Source of the DNA: Vibrio rumoiensis 1S-45
Lineage (GTDB): Bacteria > Pseudomonadota > Gammaproteobacteria > Enterobacterales > Vibrionaceae
Direction of reading: 5' to 3'
Length of the DNA stretch: 41,798 nt
Assembly: GCF_000286955.2 (NCBI RefSeq)
Contig: NZ_AJYK02000093.1
Span: 1-41,798, forward strand
Shown here: positions 9,500-17,145 of the stretch, piece after piece
Layout: each line of letters begins with the position of its first letter
Numbering within the stretch: the first letter of the stretch is position 1
Notes under the pieces: model-generated
Seen by the model: the letters and a program-made list of their open reading frames with translations, nothing else
The model's database searches: none
Told to the model about the DNA's origin: nothing
Position numbers and translations under genes: made by a program

Positions 9500-9518
9500 A
9501 GTAATGATTATCATAACC
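9500..9518 (-). promoter_or_regulatory. Fur box upstream of the ABC importer operon
   Basis: AGTAATGATTATCATAACC matches the classical 19-bp Fur consensus at 14 of 19 positions and contains the near-palindromic core TAATGAT-T-ATCATAA. It is 44 bp upstream of the ATPase start, in the place expected for an iron-repressed promoter of the importer genes. Confidence 0.72.
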
Positions 9519-9607
9519 AGTATCAATACCAATGTGTTATTTTATTACTCTTTTATTATCACCATGCTAAAAATCACTCACCCATTCGCTATTCCGGTAG
9601 ATCCCCC

Positions 9608-11344
9608 TTAAAGCAATAGTGGATTGGCAATCGGATCGGCAAGCTCTGGTAGCGGTCTTTCACTGCTATCACCTAAGCCAATTTTAAAACGCACTTTATT
9701 CAGGCAAACTTTATCGATCTTTTCTGTGAGCAAGTTAAGTAACTTAAAGCGGGGAGCCAATTCAGGATTTTCGCTTTGATATTCTTGAAGAGCTTGATTC
9801 AGATAGCGGTAAAATTGGGTTTCAGACACACCAACATTGGTAAGCCACGGTGAAACAAAGCGAAGAACCGTCACAAAATGTCCGGTTAATAAATCATGGA
9901 TCAGGTAATGAGCAGGCAGGCGAACTAGATTATCTTGAATGTCTCGATCCAAAGAGTCTAATTCTTCAAAAGGTTGGTCAATTAAGCGTAAATCTCCATG
10001 AAAATCTTTGATCATGCAGCCAACAGGAAAGTTGTCTTGCAATACAAGGGTGACATTTTGTCCATGTGCCACAATACCAACCCCATATTTCACCATCAAA
10101 TGATAAATCGGTACCACAACATGTTTAAACATGGCTTTTAGCCAATCTTGCGGCGCTCTACCAGACACCTCAATCAATGCTTCTATGCATGAAACGCCTT
10201 GATCGTCGGCTTGCATTAATGTCGCCATTGATAATGGTCTTTGATGAGAAGGCAAAATGGATTCTGCTCGCTCACGCCAAATACAACCTAGCATTTCGTT
10301 GTAACGGTAAGCGCCATCAAACTTAGATTGATAAGGGTGAGGACAATACACACCACCGATTTCTTGTTGAACATGCAAACCATGCGATTGAAGCAATGCA
10401 TCGCTTTTCACCAAATTGGCAAGCCATGCCGAAATACGTGCGCCATGTGCAATATATTGCCCTGGGATCCCTCGATAACAAGAAGTATTAAGAATGGTGA
10501 GTGCCGTTTTAATATCCACATTTACAGTCGGATCGACCGCCGTTAAGGTACGAATGGATTGCTGAGCCAACCATTGCATTTCGGTTACACCAAGGTCGAT
10601 TAATTTACCTTCTACGAAATACTGTAAAAACTGACTTTTTAAATAACGTTGCAGCTGCCAAGGATGAACCAGAATGATATCAAATCGTTCTAACCCGCCG
10701 TCTGGTAATTTATCTATGAGCCGTTGCCATTCTGATTCAGATGTAAATGATGAAAATAATGACTGAAGAGATAAGCCGCTTTTAATGCCAGAAATCGAAA
10801 TTTGTTTATCCACGGCCAGAAAGTGTAATCCGAAAGAAGAGCCTGATTCAGGGGCATACTTGGCTAATTCTTGCTCACCCCACCCCAGTCGTCCTTTGTT
10901 TGCGATTAATTTAGGGTGAGACTGCAAATACTGTTGACGCGAAACTTCATCCATCTGCACTATATCTTGCGCGGTTATGCCGACACTGGACTCTAAACTT
11001 TTTATTTCGCTCCACAGGGTTTGTTGTGTTTCTTCGATTAACCCCGCTAAGTTCAAATCACTAATATCAAGCGTGCTTTGCAAATCAAGCAACAAGTCAT
11101 TAAGCAATGGGATCGAGCCATGACTTGATTGAATCGAATCAGGTTTAACCACCAACATCCCCCACACACTGGTGCTCGCCTTGAAGTGCCAATCATATTT
11201 TTCACAGTCCAATTGGTAACCCTGTAGTGTGTTCTGCTCATTTGACGGTTCAACTTGAAACGTTAATAACTGCTCAAAATGGAGCTCACTTAAGGTTTTC
11301 GCCACCAATTTACGGTTTGCTTGTTCCCAATGTTGTTGATTCAC
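9608..11344 (-). CDS. iucC: Aerobactin synthetase IucC (NIS synthetase)
   Basis: The protein has 578 residues, matching E. coli IucC (about 580). It is an NRPS-independent siderophore synthetase that joins a second N6-acetyl-N6-hydroxylysine to the citryl intermediate to complete aerobactin. Visible motifs are the ATP-site segment SHPKLIANKGRLGWG (about residues 142-156), HPWQ (227-230) and the C-terminal FhuF/IucC-like block VAHGQNVTLVLQDNFPVG...KDFHGDLRLI. The start is a GTG directly after a strong AGGGGGAAGG ribosome site. The C-terminal motifs (KDFHGD) are those I associate with IucC rather than IucA. It is transcribed away from the exporter and iucA-iucB genes, unlike the single iucABCD operon of enterobacteria. 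Confidence 0.93.
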   Translation of the reverse strand: MNQQHWEQANRKLVAKTLSELHFEQLLTFQVEPSNEQNTLQGYQLDCEKYDWHFKASTSVWGMLVVKPDSIQSSHGSIPLLNDLLLDLQSTLDISDLNLAGLIEETQQTLWSEIKSLESSVGITAQDIVQMDEVSRQQYLQSHPKLIANKGRLGWGEQELAKYAPESGSSFGLHFLAVDKQISISGIKSGLSLQSLFSSFTSESEWQRLIDKLPDGGLERFDIILVHPWQLQRYLKSQFLQYFVEGKLIDLGVTEMQWLAQQSIRTLTAVDPTVNVDIKTALTILNTSCYRGIPGQYIAHGARISAWLANLVKSDALLQSHGLHVQQEIGGVYCPHPYQSKFDGAYRYNEMLGCIWRERAESILPSHQRPLSMATLMQADDQGVSCIEALIEVSGRAPQDWLKAMFKHVVVPIYHLMVKYGVGIVAHGQNVTLVLQDNFPVGCMIKDFHGDLRLIDQPFEELDSLDRDIQDNLVRLPAHYLIHDLLTGHFVTVLRFVSPWLTNVGVSETQFYRYLNQALQEYQSENPELAPRFKLLNLLTEKIDKVCLNKVRFKIGLGDSSERPLPELADPIANPLLL

Positions 11345-11439
11345 CCTTCCCCCTAAATATTTAACAATTTGATGAATATAAAAAGCGCCATAATCAAAAC
11401 TTGTAGCACGAAATAAATGTCAGCATTTCGTCTAATGTA

Positions 11440-11488
11440 TTGACATCCACCCTAAAGATCAATAACTATAATGATAATTATTATCATT
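11440..11488. promoter_or_regulatory. Divergent iron-regulated promoter with perfect Fur box
   Basis: TGATAATTATTATCA at 11472-11486 is a perfect 7-1-7 inverted repeat, and the flanks extend it to a 19-bp palindrome (11470-11488). It lies between iucC (minus) and the MFS gene (plus), 19 bp before the MFS ATG. A TTGACA at 11440-11445 and a TATAAT at 11467-11472 face the MFS gene, but their spacing of 21 bp is longer than usual. The TATAAT overlaps the Fur box, so Fur-iron would block it. The same operator can serve iucC on the other strand. Confidence 0.85.
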
Positions 11489-11507
11489 CGTATTTCTTGT
11501 TGGTTTT

Positions 11508-12707
11508 ATGTGGTTATTTGGTTCTTTATTGACACTAGGGATAAATCAAACACTTTTGATCGCCCTACTTCCTCAAATTGCAACGCTCTTTGGGATTGAT
11601 CCTCAAGGCAATGAGTTAGGAATTTTAGCGATTGCTTTAAATGTTAATTTAATTAGTTATTGGATTGGCTCTGGGTTATGGGGAAAGTATCTGCAAAAAA
11701 TAAGCTTAACTTCGGCTTACGCTATTGCTTCCATTGGGTATATTGCTTGTCATATTGCTTTCATCAGCGCGCTATTTCATTTTGAGCAACCACAACTATG
11801 GTTGGCTTCACTGAGTCGTTTAGGCTTAGGTTTATTCAGCAGTGCTTTTATGCCCATTGGGCAAACTTACATGGCACGTCAAGAACCCGCGGCCTTAAAT
11901 AAGTTGTCTCAACTCAGTGGTATCGCAACGTTAGGAAGGCTATTAGGACCAACATTCGTGTTCTTACCGCTAGCTTTATCTCATGTGTTATTGCTTACCA
12001 TTATCCCCATATTCTTAAGCTTACTGTTCGTAAAATGGCTTGCTAAAGGCTGCATGAAATATGAAGAAAAACACCAAAGTAATCTAAATCGTAACCGTGA
12101 ACTAACGGTAACTCCTACCGCGATGTGGACATTAGCAAAGCGCCATTATTTAACGTTTATCACCGCAAGTTTAACGACCTTGCTTGTGGCTGTTTATCAA
12201 CTGATGCTGATTCCGTACTTATCAAAGCTGGGTTTAAACGAACAAGAAGTGTCTCGTTATCTTGCCAGCATAATGGTGGGTATTAGCGTCATGATGGCGT
12301 TTAATCAATTATGGTTAATACCAATCATGATGGCTTACCCAAGACTTATTTGGGGAAGCACCGTTTGGGCATTATTCATTACTGCCACTTTGTTAAGCTT
12401 GCCCGGCTATCATTTAGTCGTATTGCTTGCGCTCAGTATGACTTTAACGGTTGCTCTGTCTAATTTGCCTGCTTGGTATTCCAAACAACTGCTTTCCATC
12501 GACACCAATCCATCCCACACCGGGAAGTTAAGTGGTTTATTGGCTCAGTCTCATTCCACAGGCCACCTTCTAGGTACTGGCTGCGCCTCGATCGTTCTCT
12601 ATTTCCAACTCAACATTGCGTATTTACTCATCGCTTTTATCACCACATTAATCTTATTCGCTGTTTTGCTACGGCGTAAATATGGGCTAGCGATCTCACA
12701 TACTTAA
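11508..12707 (+). CDS. MFS exporter, ShiF-like, putative aerobactin exporter
   Basis: The protein has 399 residues with about 12 predicted membrane helices and the layout of the major facilitator superfamily. It begins directly in the first helix (MWLFGSLLTLGINQTLLIALLP). ShiF, a protein of near-identical length, is encoded just upstream of iucA in enterobacterial aerobactin loci. This gene has the same position, 54 bp before iucA-iucB, so I infer export of aerobactin. The family is clear; the substrate is inferred. No convincing ribosome site precedes the ATG and a stop in frame at 11475 excludes a longer protein. Translation may depend on a very short leader, because the Fur box ends 19 bp upstream. 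Confidence 0.85.
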   Translation: MWLFGSLLTLGINQTLLIALLPQIATLFGIDPQGNELGILAIALNVNLISYWIGSGLWGKYLQKISLTSAYAIASIGYIACHIAFISALFHFEQPQLWLASLSRLGLGLFSSAFMPIGQTYMARQEPAALNKLSQLSGIATLGRLLGPTFVFLPLALSHVLLLTIIPIFLSLLFVKWLAKGCMKYEEKHQSNLNRNRELTVTPTAMWTLAKRHYLTFITASLTTLLVAVYQLMLIPYLSKLGLNEQEVSRYLASIMVGISVMMAFNQLWLIPIMMAYPRLIWGSTVWALFITATLLSLPGYHLVVLLALSMTLTVALSNLPAWYSKQLLSIDTNPSHTGKLSGLLAQSHSTGHLLGTGCASIVLYFQLNIAYLLIAFITTLILFAVLLRRKYGLAISHT

Positions 12708-12761
12708 TCAAATTCAAATTCTTGATCCATCAATATCACCTTATTTTCAGAAGGAAGAAAC

Positions 12762-15542
12762 ATGCAACCAGACCGCCCCTTTCCACAGCATCATCCCCTT
12801 AGCCTTCAAAGTTTTTTCAATAGCTTTGCGATGGAAACTGATGCTTGTACGGTTAAGCACAACACATTATTTATTCCTGTAAAATCCACACAATTGGCAC
12901 TTCCACTAAGTTTTCATTCACAACTTGGTCGGCATCGTTACCAAGGAGAAATATTCCAACTAGAAACCCAAAATACAGAGAGCAACGGGCGCATTGACTT
13001 ACGGCCTGAACAACGTATTGATTTTCCAACAGCGATACAATTGTTAGTGGACCACTATTTCTCTGATTTAGATTCTGCATCTCAAGATCGCTTTTTTAAC
13101 CGTGTGGGAGAGTCAGATAGTTACATTCGCCATGCTCAACAAGCACTTTCCGATAAACTCATCTCTCAAAGCTCAGGGTTTATTGCTTCAGAACAAGCCT
13201 TAATTGGTGGGCATAGTATGCATCCTGCGCCAAAAAGCTGTGAACCGCTCAGCCGTAAAGAGCAACACGCTTATCTGCCCGAATTTAGCCAATCGTTTTC
13301 AATTGAATGGTTTGCAGTTCATCCAGATTACGTGGTTTCACAAGGCGTACAGCATGACGTTTTCTCTACCATGAAACAGCTATTGATGGATTCACTTGTG
13401 CTTGATTGCGCTGAAAGTAATGAAGAATTAATGGCAATTCCCAACTCAATTGAGCAAGGTTGGTTAGCCTTACCCATGCATCCATTGCAAGCTCAAGCAT
13501 GGCGAGAAAGTAAAGAGGCAAAACATTTAGCAGAACATGTGATCGATTGCCAGCTCAGCACGCAAGGTTGGACGGCCACGTCATCAAGCCGTGCCATTTA
13601 TCATCCGAAACTCAATTGGATGTTGAAAGTATCCTTACCCGTCAAACTCACCAATTCATTGCGTTTATTAACTGAAAAAGAAGCAAAACGCGGCATTCAA
13701 TTTAGCCAGTTACTCGATTCAAACACTGGCAAGGAAATGCTTCAACGCATGCCCACAACCGAATTTTTGCAAGAACCTGTGTGGTGTTCCATTCAAAATC
13801 AACAAGGGGAATGTCTTGATTTACCTTTAGTGTGTTTAAGGGAGAATGTTTTTTACAATTCCGCTCACACCAAACCACAATCAGACAAAGCAGCGAATAC
13901 CTATTTATTAGCGACCGTAAATCAGAACATCGACAATAGCTGTCAAATTGGTACTTGGGTTAAACAGTATTCTTTGCAGAAAAACATTTCTATTATTGAT
14001 GCTGCCAACCAATGGTTATCGCACTTTTTAGATAACGTCATTGAACCATTATGCATTGCTCGCAGTGACTATGGCATTGTGTTACTCGCCCACCAGCAAA
14101 ACATTTTATTAGAGGTTTCAGACAACCTACCTATTGGCATGAAGTATCGTGATTGTCAGGGAATTGGGCTCACCGATATCGCTTTAAACCGTTTTTCATC
14201 GGTGTTTAATGGTCTGAAGCCTGAATACTTTGTGCAAAAAAACAAGGTGAACCCTTACCTTGCCTACTACTTAATTGGCAATACGCTATTAAACACGATT
14301 ACCGCTATTGCCGCCGATCATGGCATTAAAGAGCAGCTACTTTGGCGTATTTGCCAACATAAGTTTTCGGCTTTACGCCAAGCGCACCCTAAAGACTCAA
14401 GCTTTTACGACTACTTACTTGATTCACCAACCTTATATTGGAAGCGCAATTTCTTATGTTTTCTTTCCGATTTCAACGAAGCTACTTTGCCTGATCCAAG
14501 TAAGATTTACTGCGATATTTCGAATCCATTCTTCGATGAGAATGATAAAAAAAGAGTACATAAACCGATTACAACCGAGCGCAATGTATGCATAGAACTG
14601 AATGCAAGTATTGAAGATAACTCTGCCCTAGTACAGCCTGCACACCAAAGCTTCACTGTGTATGAATTTGGACAAAAGCAAGCCGAGTTTGATGTCGTCA
14701 CGCGTGATGACAACATCTATTTTGATGCCAACATTGAAGATCCGTTATTGTGGTGGAGCGCTTTAGAGCATGCTTTTTATGCTTTTAAAACCGACAAAGT
14801 AACCAGTATTACTTGGCCTAGCTTTGCTCAACAACACATTGCTAATGATGGAAGTATGCAACGTGAGGTTTTTTTGCAAGCTTCCCCTATTTGGCACCTT
14901 GAACAAACTGACATTCCCTATCAAGCACAAACCGCCACCAATGGCATCTCACACCCGCTTCGTCCTCAAAAGCCAGTGGGTCAAGTATTTCAACGTTACT
15001 GCTATCACTTAAAACGCACATTAACCTTCCGAGTGATCGATGCTGATCGTGATCTTGAAATATTCCATCAATGGCATAACCACCCTCTTATTCACCCTAT
15101 TTGGGAATTGGAAGGCAGTTTATCTATGCACCGAGAATATCTAGCCAAGCTGGAACAAGATCCGCATCAATTTGCCGTCATCGGTGAATTTGATGGTGTG
15201 CCTTTTGGTTACTTTGAAGTGTACTGGACACCAGAAGATCGTTTAGGCCCATATTACGATTACCAAGATTATGACCGTGGTGTGCATATTCTCGTGGGTA
15301 ATTTCGATTATCGAGGCGGCACTTTCTTTGATGCGTGGGGAAAATCCATCTTACATTACTGCTATTTAAGTGAACCAAAAACCATGCGCTTACATGGCGA
15401 GCCTAACGCAAAAAACCACCGCGTGGTGAAACTCACCGAGCGCATTGGGATGCAAAAACAATTTGAATTCGATTTTCCTCACAAGAGAGCCGCATTATTG
15501 CAATGTGAACGTGGTGCTTTCTTTAGCAACATCATCTTTTAA
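12762..15542 (+). CDS. iucA-iucB: Fused aerobactin synthetase IucA - N6-hydroxylysine acetyltransferase IucB
   Basis: This is one uninterrupted 926-codon frame covering two enzymes that are separate in E. coli. Residues 1 to about 590 are an IucA-type NIS synthetase, with the ATP-site motif GHSMHPAPKS (150-159), MHPLQAQAW (from about 239) and ARSDYGIVLLAHQQNILLEV (from about 433). It couples acetyl-hydroxylysine to citrate. Residues of about 607-926 (320 residues against 315 in IucB) are an IucB-type GNAT acetyltransferase, with RTLTFRV, GYFEVYWTPEDRLG, DRGVHILVG and EFDFPHKRA. This half makes N6-acetyl-N6-hydroxylysine, the substrate of the other half. The joint (about 586-606) is a short charged stretch without a conserved fold. 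AGAAGGAAG precedes the ATG. The stop overlaps the iucD start (TAATG), so translation is coupled. Both halves look full length, which argues against a chance reading error. Confidence 0.93.
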   Translation: MQPDRPFPQHHPLSLQSFFNSFAMETDACTVKHNTLFIPVKSTQLALPLSFHSQLGRHRYQGEIFQLETQNTESNGRIDLRPEQRIDFPTAIQLLVDHYFSDLDSASQDRFFNRVGESDSYIRHAQQALSDKLISQSSGFIASEQALIGGHSMHPAPKSCEPLSRKEQHAYLPEFSQSFSIEWFAVHPDYVVSQGVQHDVFSTMKQLLMDSLVLDCAESNEELMAIPNSIEQGWLALPMHPLQAQAWRESKEAKHLAEHVIDCQLSTQGWTATSSSRAIYHPKLNWMLKVSLPVKLTNSLRLLTEKEAKRGIQFSQLLDSNTGKEMLQRMPTTEFLQEPVWCSIQNQQGECLDLPLVCLRENVFYNSAHTKPQSDKAANTYLLATVNQNIDNSCQIGTWVKQYSLQKNISIIDAANQWLSHFLDNVIEPLCIARSDYGIVLLAHQQNILLEVSDNLPIGMKYRDCQGIGLTDIALNRFSSVFNGLKPEYFVQKNKVNPYLAYYLIGNTLLNTITAIAADHGIKEQLLWRICQHKFSALRQAHPKDSSFYDYLLDSPTLYWKRNFLCFLSDFNEATLPDPSKIYCDISNPFFDENDKKRVHKPITTERNVCIELNASIEDNSALVQPAHQSFTVYEFGQKQAEFDVVTRDDNIYFDANIEDPLLWWSALEHAFYAFKTDKVTSITWPSFAQQHIANDGSMQREVFLQASPIWHLEQTDIPYQAQTATNGISHPLRPQKPVGQVFQRYCYHLKRTLTFRVIDADRDLEIFHQWHNHPLIHPIWELEGSLSMHREYLAKLEQDPHQFAVIGEFDGVPFGYFEVYWTPEDRLGPYYDYQDYDRGVHILVGNFDYRGGTFFDAWGKSILHYCYLSEPKTMRLHGEPNAKNHRVVKLTERIGMQKQFEFDFPHKRAALLQCERGAFFSNIIF

Positions 15543-16918
15543 TGAATAAACATAAACGTAGGGATAACATGATGACTAGCCCAACAAACCATAGCGCCAA
15601 TGATAGCCAAAGACTTGATTGTATCGGCATAGGATTAGGTCCATTTAATTTAAGCATTGCTGCACTCGCCGATAAAGTAAAAACCGAACTGAGTACCCGA
15701 TTTTTAGAAAGAAAAGCGTACTTCAGTTGGCATCCGGGACTATTACTCAGTGATGCGAAAATGCAGACCTCATTCTTAAAAGATCTAGTGACAGCCGTTG
15801 ACCCAACGAGCCCTTATAGTTTTTTAAATTATTTGGTGACTCAACGAAAGTTCTATCCATTTTGTGCCTCTGGTCAATCTGTCATTTCTCGCCTTGAGTT
15901 CTCTGATTATCTGGCTTGGACAGCGCACCAATTACCGAATGCCCAATTTGATTGTGATGTACAAAACATCGAATTCCATGACGATCACTTCAGTGTGACT
16001 ACCGAGAACGAAACCTTTACCAGCCAACACCTTGTCATTGGCACAGGAATGCAGCCTCATGTACCCGATTGTATTCAAGGGCTAGTATCAGACACCTGTT
16101 TTCATGCGAGTGAATTAGCATTACGAGCACCCGATCTTACTGGAAAACGCGTTGCAATTATCGGTGGTGGACAAACAGGCGCAGATATATTTCAACACAG
16201 CTTTGATCAACATTTCGGCAAACCCGCACACATTGAATGGATTACACGACGAGCCAATATCGAACAATTGGATGAAGGCTGCTTTACCGATCAATACTTC
16301 ATGCCTGACTATGTGGATCAATTCTATCAACTGGACAGTGCCAACAAGCAGAAAGAAGTTTCTCATCAAAAGCTTGCAAGTGACGGTGTCACGTCAGATT
16401 GTTTGCAAAATATCTACCGTTCGCTCTATCACGATAAATATGTGCTGAGAAATCCAAGTTGGTGGAAAATAAGCCCTCACCAAACGTTAATCTCAAGTCG
16501 TAAGCAAAACGGACAATACCAATTAGATATTGAACACGGACTCAGCAAACAAAGGCAAACGATAACCGCTGATGTCGTCATACTTTGTACTGGATTCAAC
16601 CATGATCTACCAAAATGTTTAGAATCGATTAAACCTCAGATGCACACCGATGAACATGATCGAATGGCTCTTTCTTCTGATTATTGTTTGCAATGGAAAG
16701 GTATGGGGAAAAACAATATTTACATTGTAAATTCAGGCACAGATAACCACGGTATAGCCGAACCACAGCTCAGCTTAGCCGCTTGGCGAGCAGCCAAGAT
16801 CATTAATCATTTAGCACAACATAAAGTGTATGAACTGTCTGACAATGACAATATTATCGATTGGGGGGATTTAAGCTTTAAACACGAAAAGCACCTTGCG
16901 GCAGTGAGTTCTTTATAG
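15542..16918 (+). CDS. iucD: L-lysine N6-monooxygenase IucD
   Basis: The protein has 458 residues, or 449 if the second ATG at 15569 is used. This flavin enzyme hydroxylates the side-chain amine of lysine and is the first step of aerobactin synthesis. It has an FAD-binding GIGLGPFNLSIAALAD near the N-terminus, an NADPH-binding GGGQTGADIF (about residues 208-217), and CTGFNHDLP near the C-terminal part, typical of the K_oxygenase family. The first ATG overlaps the upstream stop as TAATG. The ATGATG at 15569 has an AGGG site about 7 nt upstream and may be the true start. It is the last gene of the exporter-iucAB-iucD operon and is followed by a large hairpin. Confidence 0.94.
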   Translation: MNKHKRRDNMMTSPTNHSANDSQRLDCIGIGLGPFNLSIAALADKVKTELSTRFLERKAYFSWHPGLLLSDAKMQTSFLKDLVTAVDPTSPYSFLNYLVTQRKFYPFCASGQSVISRLEFSDYLAWTAHQLPNAQFDCDVQNIEFHDDHFSVTTENETFTSQHLVIGTGMQPHVPDCIQGLVSDTCFHASELALRAPDLTGKRVAIIGGGQTGADIFQHSFDQHFGKPAHIEWITRRANIEQLDEGCFTDQYFMPDYVDQFYQLDSANKQKEVSHQKLASDGVTSDCLQNIYRSLYHDKYVLRNPSWWKISPHQTLISSRKQNGQYQLDIEHGLSKQRQTITADVVILCTGFNHDLPKCLESIKPQMHTDEHDRMALSSDYCLQWKGMGKNNIYIVNSGTDNHGIAEPQLSLAAWRAAKIINHLAQHKVYELSDNDNIIDWGDLSFKHEKHLAAVSSL

Positions 16919-16971
16919 CGCTGTAGCGTTAACTTAGCCCTTATTATTAAGCGCAATTTCACCATCAAGAA

Positions 16972-17009
16972 CAATGGCTTATTGAAACACGAGTAACAAT
17001 AAGCCATTG
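16972..17009 (+). terminator. Long inverted repeat after iucD, probable transcript end
   Basis: A perfect 13-bp inverted repeat (CAATGGCTTATTG and CAATAAGCCATTG) with a 12-nt loop lies 53 bp after the iucD stop. Only a short T-rich tail (GTTATTCATTC) follows, so it may act as a weak intrinsic terminator or as an mRNA-stabilising hairpin. The rest of the gap to the next gene (16919-17145) shows nothing else clear. Confidence 0.55.
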
Positions 17010-17145
17010 GTTATTCATTCATACATAAATCATTACCACCTCAACATTAAATGATTGTATCTATTTATGAATAATATCTACATTTCTCTGGTCTTCTCTT
17101 TTTGCCACCGTATGATGAAACCATCTAATAAAGGGGTCGACTATC

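Noticed and set aside
14500..14600. IucA-IucB fusion as a simple assembly error
   Set aside because: Both domains are full length, the joint is in frame, and no stop or frame change is seen nearby. An error cannot be excluded without reads, but nothing in the sequence suggests one.
17112..17140. ATGATG at 17112/17115 as the ScsB start through a frameshift
   Set aside because: It is in a different frame and has no ribosome site. An indel in the GGGG run would be required, so I kept it only as the alternative to the AUU start.
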